A stretch of DNA of 64,000 bases, from contig NZ_LN776186.1 of assembly GCF_000827595.2 (NCBI RefSeq), positions 181,154-245,153 of the forward strand, given 5' to 3'. The position numbers and the translations under genes were made by a program. Shown in pieces: positions 20,564 to 31,404 of the stretch (the stretch's first letter is position 1; each line of letters starts with the position of its first letter). Source of the stretch: Necropsobacter massiliensis (GTDB lineage: Bacteria; Pseudomonadota; Gammaproteobacteria; Enterobacterales; Pasteurellaceae). The notes beneath the pieces are model-generated. The model was not told the DNA's origin, did no database searches, and saw only the letters and a program-made list of their open reading frames with translations.

Positions 20564-21262
20564 TTAATACCCGGTGCGGCTGCGCGGACAGTCGATGACC
20601 TGCCAGCTCAAATCGTAGCAGATGAACAGTTCGTTGCGGCTGGCGCCGATATAAATATTCTTCAGCTGCGGATTATTCTTTTTCATCCACGCGAACAACT
20701 CGTTGCGGGATGACAGCTCATAGGCGGGGAATTTTAAGGTGTGGAACAGTTCCTGTTGTTTGGCAAAATAATCTTGTGCCTTATCAAAGGCACAGGCGCC
20801 GTGTTTTTCCCATTCACCTTGCAATAAATTGGCGCTTGGGCTTTCCGCTAAGAATTGCTCAATGACCTCCTGTTTCACCATCGGCAAATCGCCTTGACAG
20901 AAACGGGGCTGATCGGATACTCGGCGGGCAAATTTATTTTGCGGCCATAAACCGTGAATCACCCAACCGAACTGCTGAGTTTTACCGCATTGGTATTTCA
21001 GCGAGTTGGGCAGGTTTTCGCCGTATCGCTTGCGCTGAATATCGCAAAACGCCGGCGACCAAGACAGCACAAAGGTATAATAATGCGTCGGTGCTTTGGC
21101 GTTCTGCCCGATAGGATCATGTTGCATAATATAGTCGTAATCGCGCTCCACGACGGTGGAAACGGCTTGTTTCTGCTGCGAAAAATAGTACCAGCCCGCC
21201 AACAGAAACATAAAAAAGAACACCACAAAAATGGATAATTGCATCATGCGTTTTTGATTCAT
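20564..21262 (-). CDS. rna: Ribonuclease I (RNase T2 family)
   Basis: 232 residues. The N-terminus is hydrophobic (LSIFVVFFFMFLLAGWYYF), a signal or membrane anchor, so the enzyme faces the periplasm. Both T2 catalytic segments are present: WVIHGLWPQ (CAS I) near residue 100 and EWEKHGACAFD (CAS II) near 152, with cysteines placed for disulfides. It is a broad-specificity RNA-degrading enzyme. It is divergent from the ferredoxin gene at 21346. Confidence 0.92.
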   Translation of the reverse strand: MNQKRMMQLSIFVVFFFMFLLAGWYYFSQQKQAVSTVVERDYDYIMQHDPIGQNAKAPTHYYTFVLSWSPAFCDIQRKRYGENLPNSLKYQCGKTQQFGWVIHGLWPQNKFARRVSDQPRFCQGDLPMVKQEVIEQFLAESPSANLLQGEWEKHGACAFDKAQDYFAKQQELFHTLKFPAYELSSRNELFAWMKKNNPQLKNIYIGASRNELFICYDLSWQVIDCPRSRTGY

Positions 21263-21297
21263 CTGTGCTTCGCCTTAAATGAGTATTTAATTTTTAA

Positions 21298-22676
<1,379 letters not shown>

Positions 22677-22852
22677 AATGATTTGCCGCTAATAGATTGA
22701 AAAACAGTGATAAAGTGAGTAAAAAATATGCGCACTTTACGGGAAATTGTGAGCATTATAACGAAAAAAAACCTTTTTTCTACCCGCTTTAGCGGTAAAT
22801 ATTGTAAACTAGCCAACTAATTTCTCGTCGCGTCAATTATAGAGAACGATAT

Positions 22853-24220
22853 ATGTTGATAAATAAAACTAAACGAGCAATCCAACATCTTGAGTGCCTG
22901 CCCTGTCTGCCGCTACGGGCGGAACAGGTCGAATTTATCGAAAGCCCCGCCGCATTTAAAGCGCAAATTATTCAGCTGATCCGTCAGGCAACATCACGTA
23001 TTTATATTACCGCACTGTACTGGCAGAACGATGAAGCTGGACAGCAGATTTTAGATGAAATTTACCGCGCCAGACAGGATAAGCCCGAACTGGATGTGAA
23101 AATTTTTGTCGATTGGCACCGTGCGCAACGCAATCTGCTCGGTGCGGAAAAAACGGCGACGAATGCCGACTGGTATTGCGAGATGCGCGCCAAATATCAG
23201 CTGCCCGAGGAACCGAATATGTTTTTCGGCGTGCCGATTAATACTCGTGAAGTGTTCGGCGTGCTGCATATTAAAGGTTTTATCTTTGACGATACCGTGC
23301 TGTACAGTGGTGCAAGCATCAATAACGTATATCTTGCTCAGCATGAAAAATATCGCTACGACCGCTATCATCAAATTCACGATAAAGCATTGGCGGATAC
23401 GTTGGTCGGCTTTATCAAGCGCGATTTGTTCGACCCGAGTGCAGTGTCGCCGTTGGATGTGAGCGCTCGCCCGCAGATCAAAGCGATTCGCCAGGCTATT
23501 CGTGTCTTTCGCAAAAGTTTGTCCGGCGAGGGACAGTATCAACTGCCAACTTCCGTCAGGTTACATGACAGCCTGACGGTGTGTCCGCTGTTCGGCTTGG
23601 GGGCAGGCAATAATGTTTTAAACCGCACGATTGAGGCGCTGTTTCAGCTGGTGCAAGAACAATTGGTAATTTGTACGCCGTATTTTAATCTGCCGCGTTC
23701 GTTGCGTTACAACATTCACCGTTTACTGGAAAAGGGCAAACGGGTTGAAATTATTGTTGGCGATAAGGTGGCGAACGATTTTTATATTCCGCCCGACCAA
23801 CCGTTCAAAATGGCAGGCGCGCTGCCTTATTTGTATGAAAGCAATCTACGTCGTTTCAGCAAGAAGTTTGAATCTTTCATTACGCAGGGGCAATTGGTGA
23901 TCCGCACGTGGAAAGACGGCGATAATACCTATCATCTGAAAGGGCTATGGGTGGACGACAATGCCATTTTGCTGACTGGAAATAATCTGAACCCGCGTGC
24001 TTGGCGGCTGGATGCAGAAAACGGGCTCTTTATTCATGATCCGAAACGGGAATTGCGTGCCCGAGCGGAAAAGGAGCTGAATGATATTCGCCGCCACACC
24101 ACAGTGCTGAAACATTATACCGAATTGGACGATTTGGATACCTATCCGCAGCCGGTGCAAAAACTGCTACGCAAATTTGCACGCCTGAAAGCGGATAAAC
24201 TGGTGAAAATGATTTTATAG
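22853..24220 (+). CDS. pssA: CDP-diacylglycerol-serine O-phosphatidyltransferase
   Basis: 455 residues of the phospholipase-D-like PssA type. Two HKD-type motifs are visible: HIKGFIFDDTVLYSGASINN near residue 140 and HLKGLWVDDNAILLTGNNLN near residue 362. It makes phosphatidylserine, the precursor of phosphatidylethanolamine, and is peripherally membrane-associated. It is monocistronic, with its own terminator. Confidence 0.95.
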   Translation: MLINKTKRAIQHLECLPCLPLRAEQVEFIESPAAFKAQIIQLIRQATSRIYITALYWQNDEAGQQILDEIYRARQDKPELDVKIFVDWHRAQRNLLGAEKTATNADWYCEMRAKYQLPEEPNMFFGVPINTREVFGVLHIKGFIFDDTVLYSGASINNVYLAQHEKYRYDRYHQIHDKALADTLVGFIKRDLFDPSAVSPLDVSARPQIKAIRQAIRVFRKSLSGEGQYQLPTSVRLHDSLTVCPLFGLGAGNNVLNRTIEALFQLVQEQLVICTPYFNLPRSLRYNIHRLLEKGKRVEIIVGDKVANDFYIPPDQPFKMAGALPYLYESNLRRFSKKFESFITQGQLVIRTWKDGDNTYHLKGLWVDDNAILLTGNNLNPRAWRLDAENGLFIHDPKRELRARAEKELNDIRRHTTVLKHYTELDDLDTYPQPVQKLLRKFARLKADKLVKMIL

Positions 24221-24243
24221 CCTTCTTATTGAAACATTTGGAC

Positions 24244-24268
24244 AACCACGCTGCGGCGTGGTTTTTGT
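24244..24268 (+). terminator. Terminator of pssA
   Basis: A perfect eight-base stem (AACCACGC / GCGTGGTT) with a TGCG loop is followed by a T-rich tail that runs up to the stop codon of the facing gene at 24269. Confidence 0.85.
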
Positions 24269-24730
24269 TTAGCCGAAAATTTTTTTGCCGAAGAAAAACA
24301 GGGTTAAGCCGCAGGCAATGACGATAAAGCCGATAATCTGCCACGGCTGTACCGGGCGTTCGGGCATGCCGATCAAACCGAAGTGATCGATGATCGCCGC
24401 GGCAATCAGCTGACCGACAATAATAAAAAACAGCATATTGGTTACCCCCATTTTGGGCGCGAGAAAAATCGTGGTGAAGACCACCAGCGCGCCTAAAGGA
24501 CCGCCAATAAGTTTCCATAACGGTTGTTTCGGCACTTGTTGAAGGGCGCCGAGCAGATCGGTTTTCCAGCCGCAAATCAGCAATAATACCAGCGTACCGG
24601 TGGCAAAGGAGATTAGCGCTGCGACCGCCGGCTGACCAATGAGCGAGCCTGCCAGCTGCGAATTGATTGCCGCTTGCGTGGCTAACGCGACGCCGGCACA
24701 GAGTGCGATTAAAACGAATGATAACAGCAT
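24269..24730 (-). CDS. YdcZ-type DMT family membrane protein (DUF606)
   Basis: 153 residues with about five hydrophobic helices. The N-terminal half follows the DUF606/DMT-YdcZ pattern (GVALATQAAINSQLAG, AALISFATGTLVLLLI, GGPLGALVVFTTIFLAPKMG). It is a half-size member of the drug/metabolite transporter superfamily, probably acting as a dimer; the substrate is unknown. It is a stand-alone gene. Confidence 0.83.
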   Translation of the reverse strand: MLLSFVLIALCAGVALATQAAINSQLAGSLIGQPAVAALISFATGTLVLLLICGWKTDLLGALQQVPKQPLWKLIGGPLGALVVFTTIFLAPKMGVTNMLFFIIVGQLIAAAIIDHFGLIGMPERPVQPWQIIGFIVIACGLTLFFFGKKIFG

Positions 24731-24816
24731 ACGGACATCCTTAAACGGAAATGAGCAAAACTGTGCAAAATTCTACCGCACTTTTGGCGTCGCGAATATG
24801 GCTTTAGTGCAATTCA

Positions 24817-26100
24817 TTAGTGCAGTTTCATTGACGGACGCAATAACCGATTGATTCGACCGACCAACACAATCAGCCCGGTGCGGAAACAGCCGTGCAG
24901 TGCCGCTTGGTGCATGCGATATAAAGAAAGATACATCATGCGCGCGATTTTGCCTTCAATAAACATGGAACCTTTGGTTAGATTGCCCATGAGATTGCCA
25001 ACCGTACCGAATCGTGAAAATGAAACTAACGAACCGTGATCGCTGAACACAAACGGTTTCAGCGGTTTGCCTGCCAGTTGCGCCAGAATATTCTTGCCAC
25101 ATGCCGCCGCCATTTGGTGTGCTGCCTGCGCGCGCGGCGGTACCGGTTTGCCGTTTGACTGCATTAGCGCGGCACAGTCCCCGATCACATAGACATCCTC
25201 ATCCACCGTGCTTTGCAGGGTATCTTTAACTTCGATCTGGTTGATGCGGTTGGTGGAAAATCCAAAATCGCGGGTGATGTCCGAAGCTTTAACGCCGGCC
25301 GCCCAGACCATTAAATCGGCATTTATGTTGTCGCCGTCGCGGGTGATTAAACAGTTTTGCTCGGCTTGCACCACTGCGGTGTCGGTGCGTACGTCCACTC
25401 CGAGGGCGCGCAATTCTTTTTCAGCCGCGGCGGAAATGCGTTCCGATAAAGCGGGCAGAAGGCGCGGTCCGGCTTCCAGTAAAGTGACTTTCAGGCTAGT
25501 GTTATTCAGTTTGCCGAAGCCGTAATGATGCAAATGTTTCGCCGTATTATACAACTCGGCGGACAGCTCAATGCCGGTCGCACCGCCGCCGACAATGGCG
25601 ATATGCACTTCTTTGTCATTGTTATTGGCGAATTTGAGAAACAGTTCCATCATGCGGTGATGGAAGAGTTTCGCCTGCTCTGAGCTGTCTAAGAAGATAC
25701 AGTGCTGCGCCACGCCCGGGGTGCCGAAGTCATTGGATTTACTGCCGATAGCCAGCACTAAGGTATCGTAAGCGATAGTGCGTTCGGCGACCAGCAATTC
25801 GTTTTGAGCGTTGTAAATCGGTGCCAAGGTGACATTTTTATGCGTGCGATCGACAGCGGTCAGCGCGCCTTGTTGGAATTCGAAATGATGATTTTTGGCA
25901 TGCGCACGATAACTGAGCGCGTCAATATCGTCATCCAACGAGCCGGTCGCTACCTCATGCAGCAAGGGTTTCCACAGGTGAGTGCTGTTTTTGTCAATTA
26001 AAATCACATGCGCTTTTTGCTGGCGACCTAATTTGTCGCCCAGCGCGGTGGCAAGTTCTAATCCGCCGGCACCGCCGCCGACTATAACGATTGTTTTCAT
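24817..26100 (-). CDS. ndh: Type II NADH:quinone oxidoreductase
   Basis: 427 residues with two Rossmann dinucleotide motifs: [19 protein letters not shown] at the N-terminus for FAD and [17 protein letters not shown] near residue 170 for [30 protein letters not shown] near residue 300 is typical of Ndh. It oxidises NADH without pumping protons and is membrane-bound through a C-terminal amphipathic region. A perfect FNR-type site lies 20 bases upstream of the start, suggesting anaerobic repression as in E. coli. Confidence 0.95.
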   Translation of the reverse strand: MKTIVIVGGGAGGLELATALGDKLGRQQKAHVILIDKNSTHLWKPLLHEVATGSLDDDIDALSYRAHAKNHHFEFQQGALTAVDRTHKNVTLAPIYNAQNELLVAERTIAYDTLVLAIGSKSNDFGTPGVAQHCIFLDSSEQAKLFHHRMMELFLKFANNNDKEVHIAIVGGGATGIELSAELYNTAKHLHHYGFGKLNNTSLKVTLLEAGPRLLPALSERISAAAEKELRALGVDVRTDTAVVQAEQNCLITRDGDNINADLMVWAAGVKASDITRDFGFSTNRINQIEVKDTLQSTVDEDVYVIGDCAALMQSNGKPVPPRAQAAHQMAAACGKNILAQLAGKPLKPFVFSDHGSLVSFSRFGTVGNLMGNLTKGSMFIEGKIARMMYLSLYRMHQAALHGCFRTGLIVLVGRINRLLRPSMKLH

Positions 26101-26119
26101 AAACTACTTTCCTATAAAA

Positions 26120-26133
26120 TTGATTAAGATCAA
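26120..26133 (-). promoter_or_regulatory. FNR binding site upstream of ndh
   Basis: The sequence TTGATTAAGATCAA matches the full FNR consensus TTGAT-N4-ATCAA without mismatch. Its position close to the ndh start fits repression by blocking RNA polymerase. No binding data are available here. Confidence 0.7.
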
Positions 26134-26220
26134 AACCGCCAGAATTGTAGTCGTTTATGCGGGAATGTCCAGCATCTTTTATCTGGTGTTCGGGGGTGAT
26201 TGAAAGGTCACTCAAGAAAG

Positions 26221-26270
26221 CGGCAAAAGTGCGGTGAAAAATAAGCGATTTTTATACCGCACTTTGTCGG
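26221..26270 (-). other. Inverted pair of uptake signals downstream of the tannase-like gene
   Basis: AAGTGCGGT and ACCGCACTT face each other across about 25 bases, with outer arms CGGCAAA / TTTGTCG also nearly complementary. It may form a long hairpin ending the minus-strand gene whose stop is at 26272. Confidence 0.5.
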
Positions 26271-26271
26271 A

Positions 26272-27813
26272 TTATTTGCTGATGGCGTCCGTCCAGCGGA
26301 ACAGTTCTTCCAGATCATAGTCGCCGGAATGTCCCACCGCCCAAGGCGTCGCATAATCCACTTGCTTGCCTGCCATGTTCAGTTTAACCGCAAGGATTGC
26401 GCTGATCGCATGGGAGGTGTCGCGATCCGCACTGCCGACGCGAATACGCCAGTGTTCGGCGGCGTTTGGATTATCCAGATAATTCATCACATTCATTAAT
26501 TTGATGATTTTTGCCTCCGCCATGCCGCCTTGTACGCGGGAATGTTGCTGTGCATAGGCGGTAAAGTGCTGATTGTCCACGGTTTGTGTACCGAACAGAT
26601 TGTTTTCGCCGCTGCTGAGGTCTAGGGCGTCAAATGCCGGCGGCGATTTCATCCGTTTTTGCGAATGAATGTAGCCGTGCCAGTCGATATCGCTTACCCC
26701 GTCTTTGCCGAGCGTAAGCCAAGACAGGGCAGATAAATCCGTTCCCGCTTTGTACGCTTTATCGGCAGCACGGATAAGCACGCCTTTCACATAGTCTTTG
26801 AAGGAACCGTTACCTTGCGCATCTAGCGTCAGCGGGTTGCCGTTTGGGTCTTGCAGATTCAGGCTGTTTAAATAGGCGGGAAACGCCGCTTTTAATTGAT
26901 CGGACACGGCAATTTGTGCCGCACTTAATTCGCCCTCAAGCATTGGCATCGGTTTGCTACGATCGTTATAGCCGGCAGCATTTAATTTACTCATATCCAT
27001 ACGGCTGTATTGATTTAGCCCATTGAATTCCCATTCGTAAGCGCTGTCGGCGTGTTCCAGATTGGTAATCGGGCAATAGGCGGAAACGGCAAAAATGCGA
27101 TCACTGGCATCGGCGGCGCCCAGCTCGTTGAAATATGTCGCATAATCGGCGCTGTCGCCGCTGGCGCCTAACAGTGCGGATAGTGCACCGCCGGCGCTGG
27201 TGCCGTTGGCGATGATTTTATTGGCATCGCCCGGCATGATTGCGTCATTGAAATGTAAATAGCGAACGGCGGATTTCAGATCAATAATCGCTGCCGGCGC
27301 TTTGCCGGTATATGTGCCGTTTTGTTGCAGCGTGCGTCCGCGTGCGCCAACGCTTGCCACCACGTAGCCTTTGGCAAGTGCGGTCATAATTGCGTTAGGT
27401 TTGCCGCTATTTGCGCCGAAACCTTTGCTGTCATAAGTGGCGGCTTTGGCAGGCATATAGCCACCGACGGCATTGGGCAGGAAGATTGGGGCGTTTTGCG
27501 CGTTGAAACCGTTGATACTGCCGTGATTGAAATAGGCTTCCGGAATATACAGGTTCAGGGTTTGATAATCCGGTTCCAGCGGATGCTGAACATACACGAT
27601 TTTTTCAAAGGCGCGGAATTTCACCAGCTTACCGTCGACACTGGTTTCAATGGCACGGTAATTTTCGCCGTTAAATGTCAGTTGATAACCGTCTTGCGTT
27701 TGGTTGAAATACGGCATTGTCGCCAGCGCATCGTTTTTTTCTGTCGGCAAGGCATAACCCGTTGCTGCGACGGTGGCGCCCATCAGCAGGGCGGTCAGAG
27801 AGGTGAATTGCAT
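26272..27813 (-). CDS. Secreted tannase-like (subtype B) alpha/beta-hydrolase
   Basis: 513 residues with a signal peptide (LTALLMGATVAATGYA). The nucleophile elbow is GTSAGG with Ser206, the same hexapeptide as in Lactiplantibacillus plantarum tannase. Candidate partner residues lie in VGSADRDTSHAIS and AVGHSGDYD near the C-terminus. FNGENYRAIE and VGARGRTLQQNG are further conserved-looking segments. It is expected to cleave gallate or related phenolic esters in the periplasm or outside; the true substrate is unproven. It is a stand-alone gene with no phenolic-acid pathway beside it. Confidence 0.8.
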   Translation of the reverse strand: MQFTSLTALLMGATVAATGYALPTEKNDALATMPYFNQTQDGYQLTFNGENYRAIETSVDGKLVKFRAFEKIVYVQHPLEPDYQTLNLYIPEAYFNHGSINGFNAQNAPIFLPNAVGGYMPAKAATYDSKGFGANSGKPNAIMTALAKGYVVASVGARGRTLQQNGTYTGKAPAAIIDLKSAVRYLHFNDAIMPGDANKIIANGTSAGGALSALLGASGDSADYATYFNELGAADASDRIFAVSAYCPITNLEHADSAYEWEFNGLNQYSRMDMSKLNAAGYNDRSKPMPMLEGELSAAQIAVSDQLKAAFPAYLNSLNLQDPNGNPLTLDAQGNGSFKDYVKGVLIRAADKAYKAGTDLSALSWLTLGKDGVSDIDWHGYIHSQKRMKSPPAFDALDLSSGENNLFGTQTVDNQHFTAYAQQHSRVQGGMAEAKIIKLMNVMNYLDNPNAAEHWRIRVGSADRDTSHAISAILAVKLNMAGKQVDYATPWAVGHSGDYDLEELFRWTDAISK

Positions 27814-27898
27814 ACAGACTCCAAATAAAGTGAATATACCTGTGGTTTGACCGGTACAGGGCGTGCTAAGTTCCGCTATATTGTAAAATATATTGAGA

Positions 27899-28567
27899 TT
27901 ATTTTATCCATGTCACGACCTCATCAAAAGCCTGACGCGTTTTTTCCCGCGGCGGATTGCGCCGATAACCGAACGCTGCCATCACGCTCAGCTTATATTG
28001 CTGCGGCTCGTACAATCCTTGCTGTGCCAGCAGGGCGTTCATTTCTTCCAACGGGAAGCCTTCAATCGGTGTGCTGTCGATACCGATCATAGCGGCGGAG
28101 GTCAGCATATTTGCCAGTGCGATATAACTTTGGCGACAAGCCCAGTGATAAAAGGCGACGGGATCTTGCGTCAGTTTAAAATCCTGTTCGCTGAAATGGC
28201 GGTAAGACTCCTGCCGCTGCTGCAATGCTTGCGGCGGAATGTGGTGAATATCGCGCATAATGTGTTGCACATAGTCGCCGTCGGCAAGCAGCGTGGACGG
28301 TTGGCGCACCAAGATAACCAGAAAATGACTGCAATCCATGACTTTATCTTTCGCTCCCCAAGCATTATCGCGGATAAGCTGGCGGATGTGTGGGTTGTCA
28401 ATCACCAGAAATTTCCACGGCTCAAAACCGAAAGAACTGGGTGACAGGCGCCCGGTTTCTAAAATAAAACGAAAGTCTTGCTCGCTGATCTTTTTGTTTG
28501 GATCATAGGCTTTGCAGGCGTGGCGATAATGGTAAGCGTTGAGGATTTGTTGTTTGTCAATGGTCAT
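27899..28567 (-). CDS. NAD(P)H-dependent nitroreductase family oxidoreductase
   Basis: 222 residues of the NfsB/nitroreductase fold: RHACKAYDPNKKISEQDFRFILETGRLSPSS across the first 45 residues (split R-x-A-x-K-x-Y-D FMN-binding start), FGFEPWKFLVI, and a C-terminal ALLAQQGL...FGYRRNPPREKTR tail. It is FMN-dependent and dimeric in this family. The physiological substrate is unclear. Confidence 0.87.
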   Translation of the reverse strand: MTIDKQQILNAYHYRHACKAYDPNKKISEQDFRFILETGRLSPSSFGFEPWKFLVIDNPHIRQLIRDNAWGAKDKVMDCSHFLVILVRQPSTLLADGDYVQHIMRDIHHIPPQALQQRQESYRHFSEQDFKLTQDPVAFYHWACRQSYIALANMLTSAAMIGIDSTPIEGFPLEEMNALLAQQGLYEPQQYKLSVMAAFGYRRNPPREKTRQAFDEVVTWIK

Positions 28568-28699
28568 GGCGTTTTCTCCTTGAGGATAAATCTATAATCT
28601 ATTATGCGAGGTTTTGTCTGCAATGCCAATATAGTTTGGGCATGCAGCGGTTTGGCGGAAAAGAATAAAAGTGAAAACGGGCGGAAAAAGCGGGAAAAA

Positions 28700-28741
28700 T
28701 AAAAAAAACGTACCGCACTTTTAACTTTTAAAAGTGCGGTA
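28700..28741 (-). terminator. Terminator of dcuB built from inverted uptake signals
   Basis: A 13-base perfect inverted repeat containing ACCGCACTT and AAGTGCGGT. On the minus strand it is followed by eight T (the A-run at 28701-28708). Confidence 0.9.
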
Positions 28742-28768
28742 GGATTTTCGCTTGTTTTTAGCGTCGGC

Positions 28769-30082
28769 TTACAGGAACAAGTTGGCGAATAACAGGCCGA
28801 AAGCCAGGCTGAATGCCATGCTCAGTAAACCCGGGAGCATAAAGCTGTGGTTGAAGATATATTTACCGATACGGGTCGTGCCGGTAGTATCGAAGTCGAT
28901 AGAGGCGATGATCGGACCGTAGTTCGGAATAAAGAAATAACCGTTTACCGCTACGAATACCCCGATCAAAATCGGTGCCGGAATGCCCAGCGCAATCCCT
29001 ACCGGGAACAAGGTCGCCACGGTTGCGCCCTGGCTGTTAACCAGCACGGACAGCAGGAATAACGCGAAAGCGAATGTCCAAGGTGCGGTTTCGACCAAGG
29101 CTTTTACGCTTTCTTTTACTTCCACCATGTGTGCCTGCATTAAGGTGTCGCCCAACCAAGCGATACCGAAAATCGCAATCACCGCGCGCATACCGGCATG
29201 GAAAACGGAACCTTGCGTGATGGCATTACCGTTCGGTTTACAAATAAGAATAATCAGCGCACCAACGGTTAACATCACGATTTCGATTGTGTGTGCCATG
29301 CCCATCGGTTTGCCGTCAAAGCTCGGACGTAATGACGGGAAAGCCCCCATGATTACCACTAACAGCGCACCGATCAGGAATAAAGATACGGAAGTTTTTG
29401 CCGTTTTGCTGATTTCAATTTCAGCGACGTTGGTTTTGGCTTGATTTTTCTTGATATATTCCGGATCTTGCAATAAACGCTGATAATCCGGATCGTCTTT
29501 TAATTCTTTACCCATTTTGTTGACGAAAATACACGCCACGCCGATACCCAACACTGTCGCTGGCATGGTGACTTTCAATACATCGCCCAAGTGAATGCCT
29601 TGCGGTTCAAGATATGCCACCACCGCAACGACTGCTGCCGCAATCGGGCTGGCGACGATAGCGAACTGGGATGCAATAACCGCCATGGAAAGCGGACGTT
29701 CCGGACGGATACCGTTATGACGGCTAACCTCGGCGATCACCGGTAATACTGAATAGGCAACATGCCCGGTGCCGGCCAGTACAGTGAATGTCCAAGTCAC
29801 CGCCGGCGCCATGAATGTGATGTATTTTGGATTTTTACGCAGAATATTGGTGGCGATTTTAATCATGTAGTCCAGCCCGCCTGCCGCCTGCATGGCCGCC
29901 GCGGCGGAAACCACCGCCATAATCATTAACATAACGTCAATTGGCAAACCGGCAGGCTGTAGCCCGAAGCCGAAAGACAGAATGGCAAGACCGACACCGC
30001 CCATTACCCCCAAACCGATACCGCCGATGCGGGCACCGATCAGGATACAAATTAGCACGATGGCGAATTGAAGAAAAAACAT
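28769..30082 (-). CDS. dcuB: Anaerobic C4-dicarboxylate transporter (DcuA/DcuB family)
   Basis: 437 residues, about 12 hydrophobic segments. Family stretches are evident: LILICI-like N-terminus, [82 protein letters not shown]. Dcu carriers exchange fumarate and succinate during anaerobic fumarate respiration, a core pathway in Pasteurellaceae. Assignment to DcuB rather than DcuA rests on family resemblance and is tentative. Confidence 0.88.
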   Translation of the reverse strand: MFFLQFAIVLICILIGARIGGIGLGVMGGVGLAILSFGFGLQPAGLPIDVMLMIMAVVSAAAAMQAAGGLDYMIKIATNILRKNPKYITFMAPAVTWTFTVLAGTGHVAYSVLPVIAEVSRHNGIRPERPLSMAVIASQFAIVASPIAAAVVAVVAYLEPQGIHLGDVLKVTMPATVLGIGVACIFVNKMGKELKDDPDYQRLLQDPEYIKKNQAKTNVAEIEISKTAKTSVSLFLIGALLVVIMGAFPSLRPSFDGKPMGMAHTIEIVMLTVGALIILICKPNGNAITQGSVFHAGMRAVIAIFGIAWLGDTLMQAHMVEVKESVKALVETAPWTFAFALFLLSVLVNSQGATVATLFPVGIALGIPAPILIGVFVAVNGYFFIPNYGPIIASIDFDTTGTTRIGKYIFNHSFMLPGLLSMAFSLAFGLLFANLFL

Positions 30083-30340
30083 GGTTGACCCCTATTTTAA
30101 ACATGTATAAAGAAGCGTTCCCGATAAATGAAACGGGAATTTACCTCACGTAAGAAAGCGGCTTAGTAATCAATTTATTCTTCCTCGCGCGATCGGACGC
30201 TACTATAGCAACAAACTTGTCTTATCTCTATAATATAGATCAATTAAATTGCAATAGTTTCTTTGAAAGATGAAGAAACTGCGGTTATACTTAAGCCCTT
30301 ATTTTTAAACTTAAACATTGAATTTAACATTGAGAACAAC

Positions 30341-30787
30341 ATGCAAGAATTTCTCCCTATGGCGACGGATTTCGCTAAAAATCATTCTTTAATGGTCATC
30401 GCATGGCTTGCCGTTTTTATTATGGTGGTTTATACCCTGACCAAGTCCGTTACCACAAAAGTGAAAGTCATCGGCAATGCGCAAGCCGTCAGCCTGATTA
30501 ATAATGACGATGCGGTGGTCATTGACCTGCGCACCATTGACGAATTTGAACGCGGTCATATTATTAACAGTATTAACCTGCTGCCCAGCGAAATCAAAAA
30601 TCAGAATGTGGGCAAGATCGAACAGCATAAAGAACATGCGGTTATTCTGACCTGCGCAACCGGCATGTCCGCCGGCGCATCGGCTGAATTGCTGTCTAAA
30701 CAAGGTTTCAGCCGGGTTTATACGCTGAAAGACGGTATCGGCGGCTGGCGTTCCGAGAATCTCCCTTTAGTAAAGAAAAACAAATAA
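30341..30787 (+). CDS. yibN: Membrane-anchored rhodanese-like protein YibN
   Basis: Start placed at the ATG at 30341 (MQEFLPMATDF; 148 residues); the frame is open back to 30263 but without a ribosome site. One N-terminal transmembrane helix (SLMVIAWLAVFIMVVYTL) is followed by a rhodanese domain (VVIDLRTIDEFERGHI) with the active-site loop CATGMSAG near residue 112. It is probably a sulfurtransferase-like protein of unknown substrate. It is the first gene of yibN-secB-gpsA-cysE, a conserved order in gammaproteobacteria. Confidence 0.9.
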   Translation: MQEFLPMATDFAKNHSLMVIAWLAVFIMVVYTLTKSVTTKVKVIGNAQAVSLINNDDAVVIDLRTIDEFERGHIINSINLLPSEIKNQNVGKIEQHKEHAVILTCATGMSAGASAELLSKQGFSRVYTLKDGIGGWRSENLPLVKKNK

Positions 30788-30804
30788 TCAAGAAGGATTA
30801 AACC

Positions 30805-31311
30805 ATGACAGAGCAAAATCAAGAGGTCGCGGCAAACGAAGAACAAAACGCGCAGGCCGTATTGCAGATTCAACGTATTTACGTTAAAGACGTCTCCTTT
30901 GAGGCGCCAAATTTACCGCACATTTTTCAGCAGGAATGGAAACCGAAATTAGGTTTTGATTTAAGCAGTGAAACCACGCAATTGGGCGATGATTTATATG
31001 AAGTCTGCCTGAATATTTCCGTTGAAACCACCTTGGAAGACAGCGGCGATGTTGCTTTTATTTGTGAAGTAAAACAAGCAGGCGTGTTTACCGTCAGCGG
31101 GCTGGAAGATATGCAACTGGCTCATTGCCTGACTTCGCAGTGCCCGAATATGCTGTTTCCTTATGCGCGCGAGCTGGTGTCCAATCTGGTTAACCGCGGC
31201 ACCTTCCCAGCATTGAATCTTTCCCCAGTCAATTTTGATGCGCTGTTTATGGAATATTTACAACGGCAGCAAGAACAGCAAGAACAATCCGGCAGTCAGG
31301 AAGTGCATTAA
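30805..31311 (+). CDS. secB: Protein-export chaperone SecB
   Basis: 168 residues. Core SecB sequence is visible: QRIYVKDVSFEAPNLPHIFQQ, EVCLNISVETTLED, FICEVKQAGVFTVSGLED, CPNMLFPYARELVSNLVNRGTFPALNLSPVNFDALF across residues 14-150, and a Gln-rich tail. It keeps preproteins unfolded and delivers them to SecA. A terminator follows, although gpsA is on the same strand. Confidence 0.97.
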   Translation: MTEQNQEVAANEEQNAQAVLQIQRIYVKDVSFEAPNLPHIFQQEWKPKLGFDLSSETTQLGDDLYEVCLNISVETTLEDSGDVAFICEVKQAGVFTVSGLEDMQLAHCLTSQCPNMLFPYARELVSNLVNRGTFPALNLSPVNFDALFMEYLQRQQEQQEQSGSQEVH

Positions 31312-31333
31312 CCCGGCGAAACAAGCTGTTGAA

Positions 31334-31366
31334 AAAGGCGGATGACTGCTCCGCCCTTTATTATTT
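31334..31366 (+). terminator. Hairpin with T-rich tail downstream of secB
   Basis: The stem AAAGGCGGA / TCCGCCCTTT is followed by a T-rich stretch. It separates yibN-secB from gpsA and may only partly terminate. Confidence 0.7.
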
Positions 31367-31404
31367 TTCCATTCTTGTCAAATTTCGCCATTTCCGGAGT
31401 ATAA

